From Planctomycetota bacterium (GTDB lineage: Bacteria > Planctomycetota > Phycisphaerae > Phycisphaerales > UBA1924): 14,402 nucleotides of DNA. The first letter of the stretch is position 1, and every line of letters begins with the position of its first letter. The notes under the pieces were generated by a model that was not told where the DNA came from, made no database searches, and was given only the letters and a program-made list of their open reading frames with translations. The translations under genes and the position numbers were made by a program. Shown piece after piece: positions 9,237-14,402 of this stretch. The stretch is taken from positions 1 to 14,402 of the forward strand of contig JAEYUO010000143.1 in assembly GCA_023432465.1 (NCBI GenBank). Reading direction: 5' to 3'.

Positions 9237-10031
9237 ATGGTCGCCATTCAACCGGTCGCCGATCGTCCCCTCAAACAACCGCGAGCCGTTCCCGGGCGAA
9301 CGCTTCGGTTCGTTGCTTGTGTGCTCCTTGGCACGACCACAGCAATACTCAGTGGTTGGCTTGCGTGGCTACTTGCGGCCGAGTTAGACGTGACTAGAGA
9401 GCCCACAAGCCGCGCCCAGCTCCATCGCCGCCCCCTGGCTGAGTCGAGCATCGGGGTACAGTCCGAGGCGTACTTTGGTGCAACGTGCGTTACAATCTTC
9501 CCGCAGCGGACTTTCCCAACAGGCGTCGACGCGTTCGAGGCGACTTTTCCTCTCGAATCGATCGATCCTTCGGACTCGATCGCAGAGCATCGCTGGTCCC
9601 CGCCATCGTGGGCAGATCTTCCAACGGCAGAGGACGATCGCACCAGCATCACAACTTGGGCGTTCGGGTGGCCTTCCCGCTGCCTGACCTACTCCTTCGA
9701 CTTGTGGGCTGATCGCCCAACCCCGCATGAACGAATGCGTGCTCGGCATCTCTTCGATCTCTCGGGGATGTTCAATCGTCCCCGCTTTTACGGTCTTCCA
9801 TTACGGCCGGCTTGGGGTGGCTTTGCCATCAACTCCGCATGCGGTACGAGCGCCTGGGCGGCCGTGCTTTTTGGTCTGCCCGCGCTCTATCGCCGGGCTC
9901 GGATCGCCCTGCGTTCCCGCCGCGGCCTCTGCCCCGCCTGCGCCTATGACCTCCGCGCCACTCCCGCAGGCAACCCCTGCCCGGAATGCGGCCGCCTGTC
10001 CAAACACACGACCCCAAGTGCACCCCGCTGA
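9237..10031 (+). CDS. Membrane protein with C-terminal zinc ribbon (second of a tandem pair)
   Basis: 264 residues, function unknown, paralogue of the preceding gene with the same plan: membrane helix at about 23-48, a larger soluble region, a second hydrophobic segment at about 198-218, a basic stretch (RRARIALRSRRG), then the zinc ribbon with Cys232, Cys235, Cys248 and Cys251. The ribbon is identical in protein to that of the upstream gene, while the rest has diverged except for the FGWPSRCL motif. Codon use in the middle looks less GC-biased than in neighbouring genes, which may mean faster evolution or a different origin. A short tail after the ribbon (RLSKHTTPSAPR) runs into a tandem repeat: the A of the TGA stop is the first base of the first repeat unit, so the 3' end may have been altered by repeat growth. 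Confidence 0.78.
   Translation: MVAIQPVADRPLKQPRAVPGRTLRFVACVLLGTTTAILSGWLAWLLAAELDVTREPTSRAQLHRRPLAESSIGVQSEAYFGATCVTIFPQRTFPTGVDAFEATFPLESIDPSDSIAEHRWSPPSWADLPTAEDDRTSITTWAFGWPSRCLTYSFDLWADRPTPHERMRARHLFDLSGMFNRPRFYGLPLRPAWGGFAINSACGTSAWAAVLFGLPALYRRARIALRSRRGLCPACAYDLRATPAGNPCPECGRLSKHTTPSAPR
9919..9993 (+). repeat. Zinc-ribbon coding segment, copy 2 of a 75-base direct repeat
   Basis: Second copy of the segment at 9133-9207, in the same frame of the downstream paralogue; only synonymous differences. Confidence 0.9.
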
Positions 10032-10060
10032 TCTGCGTCCATCTGCGTTGATCTGCGGCG
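10031..10060. repeat. Ten-base tandem repeat, ATCTGCG core x3
   Basis: ATCTGCGTCC, ATCTGCGTTG and ATCTGCGGCG follow one another without gaps; a weaker TTCCTGCGT continues to 10070. The first base overlaps the TGA stop of the upstream gene. On the minus strand it reads as ACGCAGAT-type units, a form I recognise as a recurrent intergenic filler in environmental bacterial genomes. Confidence 0.8.
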
Positions 10061-10124
10061 GTTCCTGCGTCCTCCGTCTTTGTCGTCTCCTCCCCATCTC
10101 CCCATACTCCTCCTCCACTTTCTG

Positions 10125-10151
10125 ATCCGCATCTTCCGCGTTCATCCGCGG
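10125..10151. repeat. Diverged second cluster of the same repeat family, (A/T)TCCGCG core x3
   Basis: ATCCGCA (10125), TTCCGCG (10134) and ATCCGCG (10144) recur every nine to ten bases. The core differs from ATCTGCG by one base, so this looks like a diverged sister of the cluster at 10031-10060, about 65 bases away. The stretch between them is pyrimidine-rich and shows no gene. Confidence 0.65.
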
Positions 10152-10228
10152 CTTCCTCTCCGCCCCCTCCTCTGCTGCCATCTGCTTCCTTCGCTTGCTC
10201 TGTGTTCCCTCCGAGCGGCCACCGCGGT

Positions 10229-10720
10229 ATGCTGCAACCCGTGAACCCCGACCCCGGCACCCTGACCGACATCACCAACTGCGGCAGCGCAATCGAGGCC
10301 GAGCTGCTGGCCCAGTTCCTCACCGAGAACGGCGTCTTCGCTCACGCCTCCACCATCGTCGGCGCAACCAACCCGTGGGAGCTTGGCTCCACGGTCCCTT
10401 TCCGCATCTCCGTCCGCCGCGAGGACTTCGCCCGCGCGGAGGAACTGATCCGCGAGTTCCGCTCGCGCAAGCAGGACCCCGTCGAGGTTGATTGGGACGA
10501 GGTCGATGTCGGCGCGCCCGAGGAGGGCGTGGTCCTTCCGCCAGCTTCCGAATCCAAGCAGCGCCACCACCGCTGGAAGTGGATGCGCCGCATCGGCCTG
10601 CTGGCCATCGTCTTCGCCGCGCTCTCGTGGTCCGGCCTCCTCGCCGCGGTGATCTTCTTCTTTGTGGTCGTGATCGAGTTCGCCGTCATGCTGGCCGGTG
10701 ACAAGGACAAGGAGACCTGA
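10229..10720 (+). CDS. DUF2007-like domain protein with C-terminal membrane segment
   Basis: 163 residues. The first 80 have the pattern of a DUF2007 (putative signal-transducing) domain: an N-terminal strand, a helix with the SAIEAELLAQFLTENGVFAH signature, a central part with Gly and Pro, then a strand with RISVRRED and the closing helix FARAEELIREF. An acidic linker (VEVDWDEVDVGAPEEG) and a basic patch (KQRHHRWKWMRR) lead to a hydrophobic stretch at about 122-155, enough for one long or two short helices. A cytoplasmic sensing domain tethered to the membrane is plausible; ligand and role are unknown. I took ATG 10229; a GTG at 10202 in the same frame would add nine residues. Neither has a Shine-Dalgarno. 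Confidence 0.72.
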   Translation: MLQPVNPDPGTLTDITNCGSAIEAELLAQFLTENGVFAHASTIVGATNPWELGSTVPFRISVRREDFARAEELIREFRSRKQDPVEVDWDEVDVGAPEEGVVLPPASESKQRHHRWKWMRRIGLLAIVFAALSWSGLLAAVIFFFVVVIEFAVMLAGDKDKET

Positions 10721-10757
10721 CGGCCCCGCCTCTCACGCAGATACCTACCATTCCCGC

Positions 10758-10985
10758 ATGGAACGCCACCCACACATCGAGATCGACCCGGCGCGTGCGC
10801 ACGGCAAGCCCGTTGTTCGCGGCACGCGTGTGCCCGTCTCGATCCTCGTTGGCAGCATCGCCGGCGGCATGAGCATCGCCGACACAGCACAGCAGTACGA
10901 CGTCACAGAAGAAGATGTGCTCGCGTCCCTGAAGTATGCCGCGGAGCTGGTGGAACGCGAACGCCACTACCCCCTTGCCGGGTGA
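10758..10985 (+). CDS. DUF433 family protein (antitoxin-like)
   Basis: 75 residues, the typical length and pattern of DUF433: HPHIEIDPARAHGKPVVRGT, RVPVSILVGSIAGGMSIADT, then AQQYDVTEEDVLASLKYAAE. The second half is a winged-helix-like DNA-binding fold in known members. DUF433 proteins often pair with a PIN-like (DUF5615) toxin gene directly downstream and then act as antitoxin and autorepressor. No such toxin is present on either side here, so this copy is an orphan or has another role. It starts 37 bases after the preceding stop, without a clear Shine-Dalgarno, and is followed after 29 bases by a small zinc-ribbon gene in the same direction. The frame is open upstream to 10698, but conservation starts at this ATG. 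Confidence 0.88.
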   Translation: MERHPHIEIDPARAHGKPVVRGTRVPVSILVGSIAGGMSIADTAQQYDVTEEDVLASLKYAAELVERERHYPLAG

Positions 10986-11003
10986 GGCTCCGGGCCGGCT
11001 AAC

Positions 11004-11008
11004 GGAGG
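11004..11008 (+). promoter_or_regulatory. Strong Shine-Dalgarno of the 11015 gene
   Basis: GGAGG six bases before ATG 11015, the best ribosome-binding site in the window. Confidence 0.85.
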
Positions 11009-11014
11009 CAGCAC

Positions 11015-11368
11015 ATGCTCAACTTCTTCTGGGATCTCTACCAGCACCGCCAGATCTCCGAGCTCCGCGGCGATATCGCTCGCGCACAGCATTCCGGCAG
11101 CAGCGCGGGCAACCGTCAGCTCAACGAGCTCGAACGCCGCGTCGATCTCCTCGCCCTTACCACCATGGCCACATGGTCCCTCATCGCCGGCCGACTGGGC
11201 CTCTCCGATGCCGACCTTGAGGCCGAGATGAAGCGGCTCGACCTTGCCGACGGCGTGGAAGACAGCAAGATCACACAGCCCCGAAACTGCCCCTCCTGCT
11301 CCCGCCCCGTGGGACGCCGCCTCAGCCGCTGCATCTATTGCGGGACCAACGTCGGCGCCACACTCTGA
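11015..11368 (+). CDS. Small coiled-coil protein with C-terminal zinc ribbon
   Basis: 117 residues, cytoplasmic by appearance, function unknown. The first 50 residues are helical and charged (MLNFFWDLYQHRQISELRGD, then QLNELERRVDLLALTTMATW) and could form a coiled coil. A second helix follows (GLSDADLEAEMKRLDLADG). The end is a zinc ribbon with Cys92, Cys95, Cys106 and Cys109 (CPSC...CIYCG), of a different type from the CPAC/CPECG ribbon of the membrane proteins here. I have the impression that proteins of this plan occur widely in planctomycetes, but I cannot name a family. It lies 29 bases after the DUF433 gene and has its own strong ribosome-binding site, so it may share that transcript. 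Confidence 0.75.
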   Translation: MLNFFWDLYQHRQISELRGDIARAQHSGSSAGNRQLNELERRVDLLALTTMATWSLIAGRLGLSDADLEAEMKRLDLADGVEDSKITQPRNCPSCSRPVGRRLSRCIYCGTNVGATL

Positions 11369-11385
11369 CAACCACCGATCCTCCA

Positions 11386-11430
11386 CCAGGATCCAGGACT
11401 CAGGACTCAGGACCTCAGGACTCAGGACGG
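11386..11430. repeat. Tandem repeat, CAGGACT-type units x6 (period 7 to 8)
   Basis: CCAGGAT, CCAGGACT, CAGGACT, CAGGACCT, CAGGACT and CAGGACGG follow each other without gaps, starting 18 bases after the stop at 11368 and ending 39 bases before ATG 11470. The changes in period are single C insertions. Confidence 0.9.
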
Positions 11431-11469
11431 TCTTTCTCACCCGCTCGCCCTCTCACCTCATCACCTCCC

Positions 11470-12054
11470 ATGACCACCTGCCCCTGGGCCACCACCGCGC
11501 TGGGCATCCCCTACCACGACACCGAGTGGGGCGTGCCCGTCCACGATGAACGCACGCTCCTCGAGTTCATCATTCTCGAGGGCGCACAGGCTGGTCTCTC
11601 ATGGGAAACGATTCTCAAGAAGCGCGACCGCTACCGCGAGGTCTTCGCCGATTTCGACGCGGCAAAACTCGCCCGCTTCACGCCCGCGAAGCTCGACAAG
11701 CTCCTGCTCGACCCCGGCATCATCCGCCATCGCGGCAAGATCGCCGCGGCGGTTTCCAACGCCCGCGCGTTCATCAAAGTCCAGGACGAGTTCGGCTCAT
11801 TCGATGCCTACCTCTGGCCCTTCGTCGGCGGCAAGCCCATCCAGCACAACTTCACCAGCATGAAGCAGGTCCCCGCGCAGACGTCCGAATCCGTCGCGCT
11901 CTCCAAGGACCTCCGCAAGCGCGGCTTCAACTTCGTCGGCCCGACGATCTGTTACGCGTTCATGCAGGCGGTGGGCATGGTCAACGACCACCTCACCACC
12001 TGCCCCCGCCACGCAGTGTGCAAGAAGCTCGCCACGCGACCAACGCGCGCATAG
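11470..12054 (+). CDS. tag: DNA-3-methyladenine glycosylase I
   Basis: 194 residues, close to the 187 of E. coli Tag. The enzyme removes 3-methyladenine from alkylated DNA as the first step of base excision repair. All key features are present: the zinc site as Cys4, His16, His174 and Cys178; the pocket motif LEGAQAGLSW with catalytic Glu37; and the long conserved stretches KKRDRYREVF, GIIRHRGKI, ALSKDLRKRGFNFVGPTICY and FMQAVGMVNDH. The start ATG 11470 gives MTTCPWA, matching the N-terminal zinc cysteine; upstream codons translate the tandem repeat and are not coding. No clear Shine-Dalgarno precedes it. It converges on the DJ-1 gene, with 75 bases holding another tandem repeat between the stops. 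Confidence 0.96.
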   Translation: MTTCPWATTALGIPYHDTEWGVPVHDERTLLEFIILEGAQAGLSWETILKKRDRYREVFADFDAAKLARFTPAKLDKLLLDPGIIRHRGKIAAAVSNARAFIKVQDEFGSFDAYLWPFVGGKPIQHNFTSMKQVPAQTSESVALSKDLRKRGFNFVGPTICYAFMQAVGMVNDHLTTCPRHAVCKKLATRPTRA

Positions 12055-12089
12055 TCATCGCTCCACACTCCGCGATCGGTCTCGTCCCC

Positions 12090-12124
12090 AATCCAAAATC
12101 CAAAATCCCCAATCCACAATCGCT
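12090..12124. repeat. Heptanucleotide tandem repeat, AATCCAA-type x5
   Basis: AATCCAA, AATCCAA, AATCCCC, AATCCAC and AATCGCT, exactly seven bases apart, between the convergent stops of tag (12054) and the DJ-1 gene (12130). It is strikingly A-rich in a GC-rich region. It resembles the AATCCAAA-type heptamer tracts known from cyanobacteria and other genomes. Confidence 0.88.
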
Positions 12125-12129
12125 TCCCC

Positions 12130-12690
12130 TCACATCCCATGCACCAGCATTCCCTGCCCCACCTTCAGCGCCTGCGTCGCCCCCACAAGCTGCTCCGCAA
12201 TCCGCAATGAGAACGCCATCGCCGTGCCCGGTCCGCGCGAGGTGATGTAGTGCCCATCCACCACCACATCCGTCTCGCACCCCTTGATGTCGTGGTTGAA
12301 TCTCCGCTCCATCCCCGGATAGCACGTCGCGTGCTTTCCATTCAGCACGCCCAGCGGCGCGAGCACCACCGCCGGCGCAGCGCAGATCGCCGCGATGATC
12401 TTCCCCTCCTCCGCATGCCGCTTGATCAGCGCATTCGCCGCCTCGCTGTGCGCGATGTTCTCCGCCCCCTTCCCGCCCCCGGGGACGATCACCGCATCAA
12501 ACAGAATCTCCCCCAAGTCCTCCACCAGGCACTCCGCCCGCAGCGGCACATGGTGCCCCCCCATCAGCTCCATCCCGCCCACCCCCGCAAACGTCACATC
12601 CACCCCGCAGCGGTTCAGCACATCACCGGGCGTGATCGCCTCGATCTCCTCCGTCCCGTTCGCCAGCAGCACCACGGCAGTCTTCGACAT
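12130..12690 (-). CDS. DJ-1/PfpI family protein (DJ-1/YajL branch)
   Basis: 186 residues, the normal length of DJ-1, YajL and ThiJ-like proteins. The nucleophile elbow AAICAAP carries Cys103, the counterpart of human DJ-1 Cys106; Glu17 in GTEEIEAITP matches the conserved Glu that activates it. The SRGPGTAMAFSL motif near the C-terminus is a DJ-1 hallmark. Members are linked to defence against oxidative and reactive-carbonyl stress; the exact reaction is debated, so function here is family inference. The start is firm: AAGGGAG lies five bases before the ATG. It is transcribed away from the decarboxylase gene, with 131 bases between the starts. Confidence 0.93.
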   Translation of the reverse strand: MSKTAVVLLANGTEEIEAITPGDVLNRCGVDVTFAGVGGMELMGGHHVPLRAECLVEDLGEILFDAVIVPGGGKGAENIAHSEAANALIKRHAEEGKIIAAICAAPAVVLAPLGVLNGKHATCYPGMERRFNHDIKGCETDVVVDGHYITSRGPGTAMAFSLRIAEQLVGATQALKVGQGMLVHGM

Positions 12691-12695
12691 GTCGG

Positions 12696-12704
12696 CTCCC
12701 TTCC
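12696..12704 (-). promoter_or_regulatory. Shine-Dalgarno of the DJ-1 gene
   Basis: On the minus strand GGAAGGGAG ends five bases before the ATG at 12690. Confidence 0.75.
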
Positions 12705-12821
12705 GGCGCGATGCGCCTCTGGGCCAGGCCCGAACGAGTCTGCCCCGTCCGCGGCGTCCTCTCCCCCATTATGCCCCCAAACCCACCCCGCCCGCAACCT
12801 CCATACCGCCAACCATCCCGC

Positions 12822-14351
12822 ATGCCCTCAGAAGCCCCTCCGCCGCCGCCGCAGCAGCACTTCGGCCACATGTCCCCCGACGAGTTCCGCCGCCGCGGCC
12901 GCGAAGTGATCGACCTCCTCGCCGACTACATGCAGTCCGTGCAGACGCTCCCCGTCCTCCCCTCCGTCAAGCCGGGCGACATCGCCGCGCTCCTCCCCGC
13001 CGCCGCGCCCGAAGCACCCGAACCCTGGGACGACATCCTCGCCGACATTCAGCGGGTGGTGATGCCGGGCCTCACGCACTGGCAGTCCCCCAACTTCTTT
13101 GCCTTCTTCCCCGCCAACTCCTCCGGCCCCGCCATCCTCGGCGACCTCCTCTCCACCGGCCTCGCCGTGCAGGGAATGCTCTGGCAGACCTCCCCCGCCG
13201 CGACCGAGATCGAGACCCGCATCCTCGACTGGCTCGGCGCAGCCATCGGCCTGCCCGATTCGTTCCTCTCTCCTTCCGGCACCGGCGCAGGTGCGATCCA
13301 GGGCACCGCCAGCGAAGCCACACTCGCCGCCATGCTCGCCGGACGCGAGCGCATCCGCCGATCGGCGCCGCACGCAGACTTCACCATCTACACCTCCACC
13401 CAGGCCCACTCCTCCGTCACCAAGGCCGCGATGATCGCAGGCATCGCCCGCAGCGCAACCGACCACGACCACATCCGCCTCATCCCCACCGACTCTGCCT
13501 TCCGCCTCGATCCCGCAGCGCTCGAACACGCGCTCCGCGAAGACCTCGCCGCCGGCCGCACCCCCTGCTGCGTCATCGCCACCCTCGGCACCACAGGCTG
13601 CGGCGCGTTCGATCCCATCGACGAAATCGCTGCCGCCATCGCCCGCGCCATCCCCGACCCCGCCCGCCGCCCCTGGCTCCACATCGATGCCGCGTGGGCC
13701 GGAGCAGCCCTCATCTGCCCCGAGCACCGGCCCCTCATCCGCGGCATCGAACACGCCGATTCCTTCTGCTTCAACCCGCACAAGTGGCTCCTCACCAACT
13801 TCGACTGCGATGCCATGTGGGTCCGCGACCGCCGCGCGCTCATCAACGCCCTCAGCGTCACTCCCGAGTACCTTCGCAACGCCGCCAGCGAATCCGGCGC
13901 GGTCATCGACTACCGCGACTGGCAGATCCCCCTCGGCCGCCGCTTCCGCGCCCTCAAGCTGTGGTTCGTCATGCGCCACTACGGCCTCGCCGGTCTCCGC
14001 GCCCACATCCGCGAACACATCCGCCTCGGCGAGCTGTTCGAGTCGCTCGTCCGCAGCGATCCGCGCTTCGAAGTCTCGTGCGCCCGCTCGCTCAGCCTCA
14101 TTTGCTTCCGCCTCGTGCGGGGTGCCTCCGGCGCTGCACTCCCCGATCCCGATGCCGCCAACCGCGCCCTCCTCGAACGCATCAACGCCTCCGGCCGCGC
14201 TTACCTCATCCACACCATCCTCCCCGCCATCGAGAACGCCCCCCAGCGCACCGTCCTCCGCATGGCCATCGGCGCAACCCACACCCGCGAGGAACACATC
14301 CGCTCGGCCTGGGAGCTCATCCAGCGCTGCGCCGCACAACCGCCGCGCTGA
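12822..14351 (+). CDS. Group II PLP-dependent decarboxylase, aromatic-L-amino-acid decarboxylase type
   Basis: 509 residues from this start. It follows animal and plant aromatic amino acid decarboxylases closely: EFRRRGREVIDLLADYM, MPGLTHWQSPNFFAFFPANS, LWQTSPAATEIETRILDWLG, QGTASEATLAAML and DYRDWQIPLGRRFRALKLWF. The PLP lysine is Lys321 in FNPHKW; His196 (QAHSSVTKA) stacks on the ring and Asp289 (HIDAAWAG) binds the ring nitrogen. Tyr350 (TPEYLRN) matches the mobile-loop Tyr332 of mammalian AADC, which favours true decarboxylation to an amine rather than the aldehyde-synthase reaction seen when it is Phe. The substrate (Tyr, Trp, Phe or DOPA) cannot be read off. Start uncertain: ATG 12870 (MSPDEF) matches the AADC N-terminus, but bacterial relatives often have an extension before HMxPxEFRR. 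ATG 12771 is also in frame. None has a Shine-Dalgarno. Confidence 0.93.
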   Translation: MPSEAPPPPPQQHFGHMSPDEFRRRGREVIDLLADYMQSVQTLPVLPSVKPGDIAALLPAAAPEAPEPWDDILADIQRVVMPGLTHWQSPNFFAFFPANSSGPAILGDLLSTGLAVQGMLWQTSPAATEIETRILDWLGAAIGLPDSFLSPSGTGAGAIQGTASEATLAAMLAGRERIRRSAPHADFTIYTSTQAHSSVTKAAMIAGIARSATDHDHIRLIPTDSAFRLDPAALEHALREDLAAGRTPCCVIATLGTTGCGAFDPIDEIAAAIARAIPDPARRPWLHIDAAWAGAALICPEHRPLIRGIEHADSFCFNPHKWLLTNFDCDAMWVRDRRALINALSVTPEYLRNAASESGAVIDYRDWQIPLGRRFRALKLWFVMRHYGLAGLRAHIREHIRLGELFESLVRSDPRFEVSCARSLSLICFRLVRGASGAALPDPDAANRALLERINASGRAYLIHTILPAIENAPQRTVLRMAIGATHTREEHIRSAWELIQRCAAQPPR

Positions 14352-14402
14352 CCCATCCCCCAGCCCCCTTCCCCCTTCCCACTTCCGCGATACGCTCTCC
14401 CC

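Noticed and set aside
9801..10323. Minus-strand frames reading through the 10031-10151 repeats
   Set aside because: Peptides such as QINADGRR are a known kind of false translation of ACGCAGAT-type repeats, with no start signal or conserved domain.
11338..11469. N-terminal extension of Tag
   Set aside because: The extra 44 codons translate the CAGGACT repeat, and the zinc-binding Cys4 fixes the start at 11470.
12828..14339. 503-residue open frame on the minus strand opposite the decarboxylase
   Set aside because: It is the antisense shadow of a clear PLP enzyme; the Gly/Glu/Asp-rich composition is what reverse-reading GC-rich codons gives.

Overview
The window looks like a stretch of chromosome from a GC-rich member of the Planctomycetota, most likely the Phycisphaerae/Phycisphaerales group. 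Three things suggest this. Codons strongly prefer G or C at the third position. There is a PEP-CTERM secreted protein with an arginine-rich tail. Several membrane proteins end in the same C-terminal zinc ribbon (CPxC-xYDLxAT...CPECG), a module I associate with that lineage. The taxonomic call is inference from these signatures, not a database match. I see no rRNA, tRNA, CRISPR array, transposase, integrase or phage gene.

Layout, left to right. (1) Positions 2 to about 442: the 3' part of a + strand gene with a possible helix-turn-helix segment, whose frame has no stop and stays open antisense through the next genes. (2) 443-2142, minus strand: a PEP-CTERM protein and, upstream of it, an OsmC-family protein, separated by about 340 bases that hold a heptanucleotide tandem repeat. 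(3) 2203-2961, +: a four-helix membrane protein with the zinc ribbon. (4) 2996-7354, minus: a potassium-channel/RCK protein and, upstream, a secreted S9 (DPP IV-like) peptidase, possibly co-transcribed. (5) 7599-8483, +: a secreted FKBP-type peptidyl-prolyl isomerase ending at a clear intrinsic terminator. (6) 8580-10031, +: two tandem membrane proteins with almost identical zinc ribbons. (7) 10229-11368, +: a DUF2007-like membrane protein, a DUF433 protein with no visible toxin partner, and a small coiled-coil/zinc-ribbon protein. (8) 11470-12054, +: 3-methyladenine DNA glycosylase I. (9) 12130-12690, minus, a DJ-1/PfpI protein, divergent from (10) 12822-14351, +, a group II PLP-dependent aromatic amino acid decarboxylase.

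Most of this is ordinary accessory or housekeeping content without one unifying pathway. A loose theme is envelope and stress functions: secreted protease, secreted foldase, OsmC peroxidase-like protein, K+ channel, DNA alkylation repair and DJ-1.

The most unusual structure lies between the genes. Four different short tandem repeats (periods of 7 to 10 bases, unrelated units) each begin within about 40 bases of a stop codon. The second is the lineage-type zinc-ribbon module, present three times here, with one tandem pair differing only at synonymous sites over 75 bases. I did not find a convincing new multi-gene system.
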